Of a DNA stretch of 64,000 bases, positions 35,823-49,726 are shown one piece after another. A program made the position numbers and the translations under genes. The notes beneath the pieces were generated by a model, which saw only the letters and a list, made by a program, of their open reading frames with translations, did no database searches and had not been told where the DNA came from. Position 1 is the first letter of the stretch. Each line of letters begins with the position of its first letter. Origin of the DNA: Camillea tinctor (lineage: Eukaryota; Ascomycota; Sordariomycetes; Xylariales; Xylariaceae); the NCBI GenBank assembly GCA_022578605.1, contig MU394103.1, positions 1 through 64,000 on the forward strand, written 5' to 3'.

Positions 35823-37558
35823 ATGGGGCACGTAGATTTCCTCTTACACGAGGCTTCCGTGGGCTATGCCCTCTTTAAAGTCGTGCACCAGCAGGACTCT
35901 GTCGGCCTCCATCTGAAGGAGGTGCGCGAAGCCAGCCAGGACCTGGCCAAACTCGGCAAGATGGTCCAATTGGTCAGCTTTGCGCCCTGGAGGTAATTCA
36001 AATACATCTCAATGGCGTATATACTGGAAATTGTTCAATGGCAGCTGACCCTTTTTTTCCTTGTTCTACTCTCTCCCACCAACAGAAATGCTGCCGATGC
36101 TCTCGAGAACATCAACAGTGTGTCCGAAGGTATCATGACCGACTACCTCAAGTCCCACCTCGAGCTCAACCTCCCTCAGTCCAAGAAGAGCAAGATAGTC
36201 CTCGGAGTCGCCGACCGAAATCTGGGTGGTTCCATCAAGGCCGTCTTCCCTGGCGTTGAGGTCGAGACTGGCGACACCTCCGAGGCCACCGCTGACCTGC
36301 TCCGAGGCGTTCGTCTGCACGCACCCAAGCTGCTGAAGAGCCTCGAGGAGGGCGATATCGAGAAGGCACAGCTCGGTCTAGGCCATGCCTACTCGCGAGG
36401 CAAGGTCAAGTTCTCGGTGCACCGACACGACAACCACATCATCCGCGCCATCGCTACTCTCGACAACCTGGACAAGGGCCTGAACCTGTTTTCCCAGAAG
36501 GTGCGCGAGTGGTACGGCTGGCATTTCCCCGAGCTCTATGCCATTGCGTCGGACAACCTGACCTACGCACGACTTGCCCTCTTCATCGGAGACAAATCGA
36601 CCCTCTCGGACGAGAAGCTACACGAGCTCGCTGCTCTGGTGAACGAAGATGAGGAGAAGGCGCAGGAGGTCATCAACAAGGCCAGGATCTCGATGGGACG
36701 AGAGCTTGCAGCGGTTGATATGGAGAACATCTCCACTTTCGCCAACAAGGTCATCAAGCTATCCGAGTACCGCCGGACGCTTTTCAGCTACCTAACCGAC
36801 AAGATGAGCACCGTGGCCCCCAACTTGGCCGCCCTTATCGGGGAGGTGGTCGCAGCCCGTCTTATCCAGAAGGCTGGTTCCCTGACCAACTTGTCCAAGT
36901 ACCCTGCCTCTACCCTCCAGATTCTGGGTGCCGAGAAGGCCCTCTTCCGAGCATTGAAGACTAAGAGCAACACGCCCAAGTTCGGTCTTATTTACCACAG
37001 CACCTACATCGGCCGAGCCAGCCCTAAGGACAAGGGCCGCATCTCGCGATACTTGGCTAACAAGTGTAGTATCGCCAGCAGAATTGACAATTTTGCTGAG
37101 CACCCCTCCAAGAAGTTTGGTGAGGTTCTGAGAGGGCAGGTTGAGGATCGCCTGGAGTTCTACGCTACCGGCAAGAAGCCTACCAAGAATGCCGACGCCA
37201 TGGTAAGTAGCATCCCATACTCGTGATTCGATAGCAATATTAACGCATATTCTTTTAGGACAAAGCAGTAGCCGACCTCCTGGCCGAGGGTGGCGACCTA
37301 GCCATCGACACCGAGATGATCGATGCGCCGCTCCCCAAGACCGGAGAGACCGCCGCGGAGACTCCCAAGAAGGAAAAGAAGTCCAAGGACAAGAAGGAGA
37401 AGAAGGACAAGAAAGAAAAGAAGGAGGAGAAAGAAGAGAAGAAGGAAAAGAAAGAGAAGAAGCGCAAACACAGCGACGTCAACGGCACGGTAGAAGCCGA
37501 AGTAGCTGAAGTCACCAGCGAGAAAAAGAAGAAAAAGAAGCGGCACTCGGAAGCGTAA
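35823..37558 (+). CDS. NOP56: NOP56, box C/D snoRNP core protein
   Basis: Core scaffold of nucleolar box C/D small nucleolar ribonucleoproteins, which guide 2'-O-methylation and pre-rRNA processing together with fibrillarin, Nop58 and Snu13. Exons 35823-35992, 36086-37202 and 37259-37558 give 528 residues. The start GHVDFLLHEASVGYALF is the Nop56-type NOP5 N-terminal domain. A NOSIC/coiled-coil segment follows, then the Nop domain with LIGEVVAARLIQKAGSLTNL (about 280-300) and LGAEKALFRALK. GRISRYLANKCSIASRIDNF closes the RNA-binding part. The last exon encodes a long Lys/Glu (KKEKK) tail typical of the family. The first residues separate it from NOP58, which begins differently. Confidence 0.96.
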
Positions 37559-38339
37559 AAAAGGGAAACTCGAGAAAAAAAAAGTAATTCTGGGTTGGCA
37601 CCATTTAAGAGAGAGAGAGAGATCAAAAAGCCGGACCGGGATGGATAATTGCGCATGGCTCAGGCGTTCCGGGACAGATCAGGGTGTTGTTGCTTCTTGT
37701 TGCTTCTTCTCTTTTCCCTTTTTCTGTTCAAACCCCCCTTGTTTCATTGTTTTTGTTCTAGGTGTTACTATGTAAATGGTATATGCGATTACACTGGGAT
37801 CATACCCATATATTTTTTCTTACTCCGTCTATCTCGTCTCTCGTCTCTCGTCTCGTCCGGTGTTGTTCTGCGTGATGCTCGATTTCTGCGGGCTCCTTTC
37901 GTAGGGCTATGTCGTACTACCAATCGTAGATATAAGAATGGGAGCTTGTGGTTTGTCTTCCTCCGTTTTGACCTGGATGGCCGTACGCGCAGATGGGAGG
38001 GCGTAGTGATGAGATGAAATGAAAAGGGGCTCAACTTGAGGATACTCCGAACTCCTCGCACCCATCTATCTCACCCCCCGAGGGTTTCGAATCGATTGTG
38101 TAGGTACCTAATGAGTAAAACAAGGACATCCGTCATACTCAAACAAAACATTGAAGATATAACCATGAGCTCGGCACATGACAATCTCTCTTGTAATAGT
38201 TCTATGGTATCGTATCGTATCGCAGATTGTCGTCGTCGTCGGTCCATTAAAGCAAAAAAAAAAAACCCCCCGGGAGAAATTTTAAAAACCCCAATCCTCG
38301 CTTTATGTTCCATACGTAAATATAGTATGTACTAACATA

Positions 38340-38392
<53 letters not shown>

Positions 38393-38752
38393 GTANNNNN
38401 NNNNNTGGTTGTGGTCGGGGGACAAAAAAACAAAAAAAAAAAAACCCCCCGGGTCAAATTTTAAAAACCCCAAACCCCGCTTTTTTTTAAAAACTTAAAA
38501 TTTTTTTTTAAAAAAAAAACCCCCCCCCCCCCCCCCCCCGCCTTTCTTTTTCTTTTCCTCCCTTCCTCCCTCTACTTCACCCTATCGTCCGGCCCTCCTT
38601 AAATGTATGTGTGTGTATGTAAGTGTCTGTGTATGTGTACTACGCCGCAAACGCCCTTTCTCGTGATGGTGATGGTGAGTGATGAACCTTTCTTTTTTTG
38701 AGAAACCTTATCCCTATCCCCTACCCCCTTTCCACCTTCTCCATCCTCCCCG
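37559..38752. other. Convergent intergenic region containing an assembly gap
   Basis: Lies between the 3' ends of NOP56 and VPS4. The left half is T-rich 3' flank. The right half holds low-quality sequence around the 10-N gap (described separately). No gene. Confidence 0.7.
38250..38545. other. Assembly gap with homopolymer artefacts
   Basis: A run of about 52 G (38340-38391) abuts ten N (38396-38405); a C run of about 20 lies at 38519-38539. The segment AAAACCCCCCGGG..AAATT followed by TTAAAAACCCCAA..C and CGCTTT occurs on both sides of the gap (about 38257-38305 and 38437-38483). This looks like two badly read contig ends that cover the same place and were joined, not real biology. Confidence 0.85.
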
Positions 38753-41091
<2,339 letters not shown>

Positions 41092-41613
41092 ATGGCTGAA
41101 GTCCAGGCTCAGCTGCAGAGCCTCTCTGAAGAGTACACCAAACTACAGCAAGAGCTGCAAACGGTGGTGCAGTCACGACAGAAACTCGAAGCTCAGAAGC
41201 AGGAAAACTCCGGTGTCAAAGCAGTGGGTTGAAGGCCACATCACATTGTCCTATTGAGCAAGTTGAAAACTCACATGAAATAAAAAAAAAGGAATTTGAC
41301 CGATTAAAAGATGGAGAGAACATCTACAAGCTAGTGGGTCCGGTGCTGCTCAAGCAAGACAAGGTGGAAGCAGAGAGCACGGTGAACGGTCGACTGGAGT
41401 TCATTGGCAAAGAGCTGTAAGACAAAAATACAGAAACCTTTTGTTCCCTGTTTTGAACCCTGCAGCTAACACCACATGTTCCAAAGCGAGCGGACAGAAG
41501 CCCAGATAAAGGAGATCCAGGACAAGATTGAGAAGAAGAAAGGAGACATTATCCAGATCCAGGCAGGCCTACAGGCGGGTGGTCCTCAAGGTGCTGCTGC
41601 AGCAAAAGCATAG
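41092..41613 (+). CDS. YKE2: Prefoldin subunit 6
   Basis: Beta-type subunit of the hexameric prefoldin (GimC) co-chaperone that passes nascent actin and tubulin to the CCT chaperonin in the cytosol. Exons 41092-41223, 41292-41416 and 41487-41613 give 127 residues, the family's usual size. The N-terminal helix (QAQLQSLSEEYTKLQQELQ) and C-terminal helix (TEAQIKEIQDKIEKKKGDI) form the coiled coil. Between them lies the beta hairpin NIYKLVGPVLLKQDKVEAE with VNGRLEFIGKEL, diagnostic for subunit 6. The tail is Ala/Gly-rich. The three exons lie in different frames and are short, so the gene is easily missed without splicing. Confidence 0.92.
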
Positions 41614-42370
41614 GACATTAAAAAAAAAAGACAAAAGGGGGGATTAGGATACCCAGGTACTTTGAAGAAAAGATAAAGAAAATAGAACACGTCACAATGG
41701 TAAAGGGATTTCAGATGAGAAAAGCATAGCGGAGTTTTGCGAAGGATATCTCCTATTTACATGCCTAGAAGTACTATGTAGAAGTCTACATGTACTCTAG
41801 GTACCTATATACTATGTAGGTACCTGGTATAGGCAGCCAGACAAAGAACAGCGCCACACTTCACCACTATCGGGAAGTAGGTAGTGTCTGTGGCTAGTGT
41901 AGTGCTGTGACGTAGGTATACTTCTTTCCTCTCTTTCAATGCTCTAATGCCCCGCGATGTGGCTTTAGTGAAGATCACTTGACGGTCCCCCCCCAAATGG
42001 TGTCAATGGTCAATGCGTACCTTAGTAGATAACCTTAGTATGTAAAGTACCTACAAAGCTACCTACAAAGCTACCTACAACAGGTACCTCAATCAGCTCA
42101 TCTGCTCCCCATCAGAACCACGCATGATTTAATTCCAGGCCGCGATCATCTACACTTTTACAACCTTATAACTTTAACCAACCCTTTCCGGCGTCATCGA
42201 CCTCAATTCCGCGCAAGCCTCCCCTCAGGCAGCAACAATAAAAAGATCAAATCTCACATATATGATAGATTAAAAGGAAGATATGATCAATAGTATTTCT
42301 TGATGTACCCTTTCTCATCTCATCCTCTACAACAACCAGTCCAGGCCCCGCGCCGAATGTATGCGACAAG
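41614..42370. other. Intergenic region rich in GTACCTA motifs
   Basis: Repeated copies of TAGGTACCT and AAAGCTACCTAC occur between 41790 and 42090. The promoter of the AMSH-like gene must lie at the right end. No gene. Confidence 0.6.
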
Positions 42371-44279
42371 ATGGCTTCCTCTTCCATCTCCCTGCCGAGT
42401 CGGCCCATGAGCATTAAGGAAATCTCGGAACTGGCCCAGACTTTCGAGTGGAATGCGAACATACCCCTAAAAGCCTGGCTTCGTACCGCCCATACAATAC
42501 ACAATGAGGTGAGCATTGCGAACCATGCCCCCTCCTGGCCTATGATATGAGGTGGGACATCTGACGCTGATGGTCTATCTGCCCAACTCTCTCCTTCTCC
42601 CTGTATATAGGGCGAGATCTACTTGCGCGAAGGCAACTTCCCCAAGGCCTACCTTCTCTACCTTCGATACTCCATCCTCGTACTAGAACTACTGAGCACC
42701 CACCCGGAGTCCAAGACGCCCGAAGGCAAGAAGGCCATCAAATCGAAAATGATGACCATGGATGTTGTCTTCACGAACCTCGAGAAGATCAAACCCATTG
42801 TCGAACGAGACTACGAGACCTGGAAAGCGTCCGAAGCAAGGAGACAGGAACGTCTCAACCAGCAACAAACGCAGCGCGAAAGGCCCGAGGCCCCGTCCGC
42901 ATACGAGCGATACGCATCCAAAGACCCCGCTCTATCTTCGGCCGCACGACTGCTCGATGCCGGCGAGAACCAAGAGCTCGCGGTTGATCTAGCACAAAAG
43001 GAGATCCGACGGAGAGATGCCGACAGAAGGGCTACTAGGATGGCCGGGGTATCGCCGCAGGAGGAACAGCACCGACGGATTGCCGGCTTCTGGGACAATT
43101 GGACCACCGAGCTAGCAGATAAACAGGCCGAAGATGAAGAGAGCTTCCGAAAACAGATGGAGTCGACAAGGAGCAGGCTGGATGGGAGAACCGGGGACCA
43201 TGTCGACGATACGAGTCATAGCATAGACCATTCCCGAAAAGAAAGCACCCGGTCGATAACAACCCCAGACGGAAGATCTTCCAGCTACCATTACCCCTCG
43301 ATAAACAAGTCCGAGCCCATACGGTACGATGCTCAAAGAGCAGAATTTAAGAAGACTGCGCTGCCTCAACCTCCACGACCTCCCAAGGAATACATCCCCC
43401 GTCCATACGAAGATAGCCCGAGTCAGCTTATTAGCCAACGGCCGCCAGAGATACCCGCCAAAAATAGTATACACCACGATAGAACACCACCAACACCCGA
43501 CCAGGCACAGGAACTTCCTACGCGACCGCCTAAGGTCCACGAGGCACCGCCGACGCCCGCAAAGAAACAGCAGCGTCTCACTTTCCGTCCAGCCGCGTAC
43601 CTTGAGAATGGAGAGCCGTTGCGGCCTGTATTCTTGCCCAGCCAGCTGCGGAAGCAATTCCTGTCGATCGCATCCGACAACACTAGGCGTGGTCTCGAAA
43701 TGTGTGGCATTCTGTGCGGAACTGCGGTTAACAACGCCTTGTTCGTGAGATGCCTTCTAATTCCCGAACAGAAGTGTACCTCGGACACGTGCGAGACGGA
43801 GAACGAGAACTCTATGCTGGATTACTGCATGAGCGAGGAATTGCTGATTCTCGGGTGGATTCACACGCACCCGACGCAGACCTGCTTTATGAGCTCTAGA
43901 GACCTGCATACACAGTCCGGATACCAGGTCATGCTGCCGGAGAGTATTGCCATTGTGTGCGCACCAAAGTTCCAGCCCTCGTATGTTGACATTCCTTTTT
44001 TTCTTTGGCTCCGTCCTACCATAGATGAAGCGTGTCCGTGTGAAATATACTAATAATGTTTACAGATACGGCATATTCCGTTTGACAAACCCTCCAGGGT
44101 TACCTCACGTTCTACAATGTACGCAGAAAGCTACATTCCACCAGCATGCTGTAGATAATCTCTACACGGAGACGGAGCATCCACCTGGTCACGTATACGA
44201 GACTGAGAAGCTCGAGTTTTACGTCCACGACCTCCGGCCCGGCGCCCGTAACAACAATATACAGCAAAAGAACTTCTAG
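42371..44279 (+). CDS. AMSH-like JAMM deubiquitinase (Sst2/STAMBP type)
   Basis: Zinc metalloprotease that trims Lys63-linked ubiquitin at endosomal ESCRT sites. Exons 42371-42508, 42611-43980 and 44066-44279 give 573 residues. The N-terminal MIT-like helical region (about 1-125, WLRTAHTIHNE then YLREGNFPKAYLLYLRYSIL) resembles USP8/AMSH dimerisation domains. A charged and Pro-rich linker follows (about 130-400). The MPN+ domain has GMLEM-type ERGLEMCGILCG (visible as RRGLEMCGILCG), then the zinc motif H464-T-H466 ... D477 with S474, and two AMSH-specific pieces, CTSDTCE (insert) and PSYGIFRLTNPPG across the last intron. Function in the same pathway as VPS4, 4 kb away, fits but is not evidence of coregulation. 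Confidence 0.93.
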
Positions 44280-45864
44280 GGTATGGTGACTGGATGGGTC
44301 TGCTGTGGCGCGGATATCTATAAACTAGTCTTCTGTTCTCTGCTTTGGCCCTGGAGGAGGATCAGTAGATATGTACTACAACCAACCTCCTCTAAAAACA
44401 CCAGCCCGAGCAGAAGAAATATGAAGGAAGACTGATTTGATTCGTTAGGGTTGCTTAAGTGTGAGCCTGTGTCTGTCTCTCTTTGTGTGTATGTGTGTGT
44501 GTTCTTTTAGTTGGGGGGTTTTTTTTTACCAATATTTGGCATTGGTTCTTATGTCGTATTATTATTGCATAGCGAAAGGCGCTGGGGCGAGGAAAGGGGG
44601 AAGAGGGAAGGGAAGGGGGTGCGGATGGATGATGGGTACCTGAGGTAGCCCGGGTTTTTATCGTCGTTTTTGGGTCATGTCATAGACACAATAGTCAAGC
44701 TGGTGATCTATCTCATCAAGCTTGACTTTTGTTAACGAGCAATCGGAGTTTAGCCATCTACAACTACTTTGTAGCCAAAGACGAGAAAATAAATGCGATA
44801 GGTAACATTCATATATTGAAACTAGACATGGAAAACTGCACATTATAATTTTCTTCCTAGTTACAGGTCATATGCTGTTCGTAACATTATGAGACTTATA
44901 TGGATCACTATGCTTAGCTAGAGGTTACGTATCTAGTTAACCTAGTTGACCTGAGATGTGAGGAGGCAGTAAGCTCATTGACAAACCCAGGACAAACAGC
45001 TTGGTGGGAATAACATCAGATGCTCTATGTACCTCTCTATTTAATTCTTTCAATAAGTATCGAGTCTGAGTTTGTTGTTTCTTTCTATTCTCATATTTTC
45101 TCTTTTAAATGCAAGTTTATGGTGGCTTTGATATGGTTATTAATAATGATTCTTTACATATATCTATAACTTCCAATTTCTCATACTTCCATTCAACCCT
45201 CCCTTTTACATGAGTTCACATATAATACCTGAATTTACATAGAGATACATAAGGCAAATGTATCAATTCACTTAATTTGAGCCTAGGGGTACCAATATAG
45301 GCCAATCAGACTGTTGTGCATGTACATAACACTATGTACTATGTACTACTAATGTACTATGTAGATATAGAATCGCGACTTCCCTTTCCCAACCCTTATA
45401 ATACCTACCCACCTTCCCAGAAAGCAGCGTTTCTGGATTAATAAAGAAGGAACGAGGGAAAGGGTAAACATAACATACCTAGGTACCCAAAAACTTTTTC
45501 TGGGGTGAATTTTAAATCGTTCCTTGGTATCTCTCCCACATGGTTTGCACATGGATGAACCATCCAAACCTCAAACCGTATTTCTTCCCTTTCTTTTCTC
45601 TCTCCCTTCTTCTCACTCAAGAACCTCATACCCGTGAGTTTTGGGTTCACTTGTGTACATTTGTATACTAGATACCTTTCTTCCCACAAACCTATACAAC
45701 ATTAATGTGAAGAAAGAAAAAACATCTACTACTAAGAAGCCAGATTACAATACACCACAGGTGACCTTCAAGAAAACAGAAACAACAACAATTTCAACAA
45801 GAACATCAAGAACAACAAGAACAACAATAATCACAACACGCTCGTAACCAACACACAATTCACC
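44280..45864. other. 1.6 kb stretch with no supported gene
   Basis: Left part is the AMSH-like 3' flank. Near 45330-45365 ACTATGTACTA-like words repeat. CTAGGTACC is present at 45479. An ACAACAA-rich leader precedes the gene at 45865. No coding frame is supported. Confidence 0.6.
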
Positions 45865-47718
45865 ATGAATGACCAGATAATCCAACAATTCCTCACGGAT
45901 GAAGAGAGACTACGGTTTCGCACCCTGACCGTGCTCCTTCAATATACCAACCCTTATGATCACGGCACAGGCGATAGTATGGGCAAGATTACGACTGTGG
46001 AGGTCCGTTGTAAAGGAAAATACATAGATAACCATACTTGGACATCTTCCTTTGCCAAGCTCCTCGCTAGAGGTAATGAGACCATTGCCGTGCATCTTCC
46101 ACATAATCGCAACATCCTCAGGGTCGCAGTATCAACACCTACCACATACGCATCACAGAAGCAACAGTCTGGTAATGAATCAAAGGATGAAAACTGCGAT
46201 TCCTTTGAACACCACTGCTTCCTTGTTGCCATGTATATCAAGGATGCATATGCCTGCTTGCCACCCTGCCTCGGACAGCGGGCAATCCGGGAGTCCACCA
46301 CCGGTGCTGGTACCCAGTACACATGTTCCCGGGAGTTGTGTAAACGCTGCGATCTGCGCCTCAAACTGCAAACACACGTTGTGAAGTCATCGCATGAGCT
46401 CATGCGCCAGCGGCTGGATTTCGGAAAGCTCTGCCACGGCCGAAACATCTTTTGGACTCTCACACGACCAGTCCGTGAGATCCTGCGCATGACTGAGGTA
46501 TTAGAGTTCCATTGGGATACGTCATTTGGGAGGATTACTTGGATCAAGGCAAATGGGCGCAAGTTTGAAAGGTTCTTCTCCTCATACCCAGGCCTCTGGC
46601 AACACTGGCACGCTGAAGCACCAGAAGACATGCCGCAGGGATATAGCATCACCAGCAAGGAATACCAGAAGGACGAAAAGTACGGGATTGTACCACGTTT
46701 CCTGCTTATGTTTCACTGCGCGTTGCGATTCATCCTGCTCGAGCTTGATGAGGGACTGCAGTCCGGCCACACAGACCAGGTCTTGCGAGCCATCTCTGCG
46801 CTGGATATACTGCGCATAGAGTATATCGATGATCTCCGTACAGAACTCAAGTTTCTCAAGTCCTTGTATATGTACAAGGACACCACGTCATTCCATTCCA
46901 AGCTGGAAGCGGCGCGTGCATACACTGTACCAAACATGGCTAAGCACCCTTGCCCGCTACCTTCACACCCCTTATATTCAGAGTCGTCCACGCTTGATTC
47001 CATCCCTTGGAGTCACTGGAATATTACGTCTATGAATTATATTTTCCTTCTTTTGTCACATGAGTTGGCAATGCATACCCTGACAACTATCTCATTTTCT
47101 AATAGTTGTAAGGTTGGTATCCTGCGTACCCTTCCCATCGAGGTGATATCATATACGCCAGCACCGCGGCTCGCAGGACGTGTGCTAGCGCCAGATGATG
47201 TGATCCGTGACTTGCCAGTGTCGAACCGACTGCAAAACCTTCTTCACCTACACATCGCCGACTACCAGCTGTTCTCGAACAGCAATGGCACTGCGGGCAC
47301 AGGAGTGTGGACAACTCCAGGAACGGAAGTGCACTGTCACGCCGAGATGCAAATGGCCATGCTCCACCAACTGGGCATGCGGCTGCCCAGAGTGCACCAT
47401 CTGGCTTACGACGAGAACAAGCAGGATGACAAGAACAACAAGCCCACCCCACTACCGTTTTCGGCGCTGCACCAAGCACGGGAGTTCCGGTCCTACTTAG
47501 AAGTGCTGGGCTCGGCGCGCTCGACCTGCATGGCGTGCCGACTGGTGCTTGAGGCGGAGCAGCAGTGCACCTGGATCGTGCCGATCATGTACAAGGAGGT
47601 GTACTGGCAGGCGTGCGACCTGCCTGGATGGACGCCGAGGTGGATCGGGACGCAGCTGATTAGTTTTGCGGAGCAGGAGCTGTGCAGACGGCTACAGAAT
47701 CAATGGGGAGCTCATTGA
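45865..47718 (+). CDS. Deaminase-like protein, OTT_1508 type (cytidine-deaminase fold)
   Basis: Single-exon gene of 617 codons, start context CACCATGA. Most of the protein is not recognised, but the C-terminal part has the zinc signature of the cytidine-deaminase superfamily: H492-A-E494 in VHCHAEMQMAM and, 60 residues later, C555-M-A-C558 in LGSARSTCMACRLVLE. This pairing resembles the fungal OTT_1508-like deaminases, where HAE-type and GSSK..C..C motifs recur. His and Glu could coordinate zinc and act in proton transfer. Substrate unknown; nucleic acid, nucleotide or a protein-modifying role are all possible. A Cys cluster at about residues 131-162 (ACLPPC, CSRELCKRC) might bind a second metal. 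No secretion signal is seen. Confidence 0.72.
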   Translation: MNDQIIQQFLTDEERLRFRTLTVLLQYTNPYDHGTGDSMGKITTVEVRCKGKYIDNHTWTSSFAKLLARGNETIAVHLPHNRNILRVAVSTPTTYASQKQQSGNESKDENCDSFEHHCFLVAMYIKDAYACLPPCLGQRAIRESTTGAGTQYTCSRELCKRCDLRLKLQTHVVKSSHELMRQRLDFGKLCHGRNIFWTLTRPVREILRMTEVLEFHWDTSFGRITWIKANGRKFERFFSSYPGLWQHWHAEAPEDMPQGYSITSKEYQKDEKYGIVPRFLLMFHCALRFILLELDEGLQSGHTDQVLRAISALDILRIEYIDDLRTELKFLKSLYMYKDTTSFHSKLEAARAYTVPNMAKHPCPLPSHPLYSESSTLDSIPWSHWNITSMNYIFLLLSHELAMHTLTTISFSNSCKVGILRTLPIEVISYTPAPRLAGRVLAPDDVIRDLPVSNRLQNLLHLHIADYQLFSNSNGTAGTGVWTTPGTEVHCHAEMQMAMLHQLGMRLPRVHHLAYDENKQDDKNNKPTPLPFSALHQAREFRSYLEVLGSARSTCMACRLVLEAEQQCTWIVPIMYKEVYWQACDLPGWTPRWIGTQLISFAEQELCRRLQNQWGAH

Positions 47719-49255
47719 TTGGGGAGATGGTGGAGAAGAATGACAGAGTGGAGAGCATTTTCGGGGGCTTTGATGAAGGAGAGGCGAGCGATCTGGGTTT
47801 GAGGAGACGATATGAAGATGAAGTAAGGAGATGGGTGGTAATGTCATTGGCAGATGATTAGGAAGGATAAGTGGCTGCTGTCTACGATGGAAGGACGGCG
47901 GGTTTTGTGGCATCTGAGGAGGGGTGATGTTACCCGAATCGGATTTGTAGGAAATACTCTACCACTGCGGTTTGTTTGTAACTTGTATACTGGAGACAAA
48001 TCCATGGCAAATGGAGCATAAGGAAGGAAATGATTGACTAGGTACATCTAGGGTACTAAACCAATAATATTGGGAATGGCAAATAATAGCATGTGAGCAT
48101 TATATATGCTCATGCTTAAGAGTATACCATGCTTTGGTGAAGTTATCATGGTCTGTAGCTTGATCTATTTACATACTACATATACCCAGTAGCAGCGTCC
48201 AAGTAGAAGGGGTAAGTCATCCCCGATACGCTAGCGGAGACTTTGCTGCACCAATTTCCGAACCTTGGAACCGGGCTGCCCTGCCAGGGGGTTCTCGGCC
48301 CCATATCGGGATGTACATCACATACACTATAAAATGACGTCCATCCGGGAAACCCCCGCCTGTCCTACATACACCTTAGGTACATTACCTAGTGTAGGTA
48401 GTATTTTGCATGTGCTCGCTCCTCTTACCCTAGGTACTCCTACGTATTTCTCTTTTACTCGACAATTGGCCGCAGAACGCAATGAAGATGCAAACTAGTT
48501 AGTAGTGTGTATTTTTAAATGCATACTACAACCGTATCTTCCCTCTACTGTGTGTAGAGGGGTTTTATGATGGCAACTATATCCCGCCAGATACGTATTT
48601 GCAGTGTAAGCTACACGCTGGCGCAGCTAGATAAGCAGCTCGAAGGAATACAGAGAGGGCGAGAAAAACCGGGTTCGGGGGGGTTTTTTTTTTCAATAAC
48701 TCCGTTTAGCGCTGCCACGACACCGCAACCGTAACCGTAATTGGAGAGGGCGCGGGGAAAGGAGGAGGAGAGGGGGAGGATTCGCTTAGGGGTCGGTTGC
48801 GTTCTCGTTTAGTGGTCTCGGTTCGCTAGTTAGGTGGTGTGGAATGGGTTAGGTTACTAGAAAGGGGAGGGGGGGAGAGGGGTGATAGGATATATATATA
48901 TATAAGATAGCTTGCTGTGCCGCAGTAAGGTGAGCGAAGGTATATATACTGTATCCCCTCTCACCTTGCCAGGCCACATCGCTTTTATTGCTGTTCTGGC
49001 TTTGTCATTGTAAGATATAGTTCCAGCTTAGGTTGTTATATATATATTTAAGCTTGAGCTATTCACGACATATAACTTTGGTTACTATAAAACAACTTAA
49101 TTGAGCAATAACACCTTAACCCACCTGTCTTCCTCACTCACCGGGCTTCCGATCCTCGAAAAATAAAAGAAGGAACACGACTTATTCCATCACGAACCCT
49201 CTTCCTATTTTAAACCAAACCCCTACTTTTCCACCCCCCTCTCATCTCTCCTACC
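47719..49255. other. 1.5 kb stretch with no supported gene
   Basis: Contains a TA dinucleotide tract (48893-48904) and GTACCTA-like motifs. Pyrimidine-rich leader (49190-49255) precedes the SnoaL-like gene. Confidence 0.6.
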
Positions 49256-49726
49256 ATGACCTCCCCCCCCTCCCCCTCCTCCACCGCCTCCACCCGCGCC
49301 CTCATAACGCAATACCTTTCGCACCTCTCCTCGCGGGACTTCGCCGCGCTAGCCTCGCTCTTCGCCTCTCCCTCAACACCCTACTGGGTGCTGGGCTCGC
49401 CGTCGGACCCGCCGTTCGCGGGGACGCAGCCCATATCCGCGCGGCTGCCGCAGCTGGAGAGCGTGCTGGGGTCGTTCAGCCGGTTCTCGTTCCGGGTGGA
49501 CGGGTTCGTGTGCGAGGGGGAGCAGGCGGTGGTGTACGGGCAGGTGCTGGGCGAGGGCCCGGGCGAGGGCCGGCGGTACGCGCCCGAGGTGGTCATGGCG
49601 TTCCGGGTGCGCGAGGGCCGGATCGTGGAGAAGCGCGAGTGGGTCGATAATAGCACGGTTTTGGAGTGGGCCGGGAGGCTGGAGGAGGAGCGGAGGAGGG
49701 GGGAGGGGAAGGGCGAGGGGGAATAA
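49256..49726 (+). CDS. SnoaL-like (NTF2-fold) small protein
   Basis: Intronless gene of 156 residues starting at CTACCATGAC. An alpha helix RALITQYLSHLSSRDFAALASLFA is followed by a strand-turn segment with YWVLG, then LPQLESVLGSFSRFSFRVDGFVCEGEQAVVYGQVLGEG and EVVMAFRVREGRIVEKREWVDN. This order fits the SnoaL/NTF2-like cone fold, which hosts isomerases, cyclases and many uncharacterised small proteins. The Arg/Glu-rich C-terminus is low complexity. The gene is much more GC-rich than its flanks. Activity cannot be predicted. Confidence 0.75.
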   Translation: MTSPPSPSSTASTRALITQYLSHLSSRDFAALASLFASPSTPYWVLGSPSDPPFAGTQPISARLPQLESVLGSFSRFSFRVDGFVCEGEQAVVYGQVLGEGPGEGRRYAPEVVMAFRVREGRIVEKREWVDNSTVLEWAGRLEEERRRGEGKGEGE

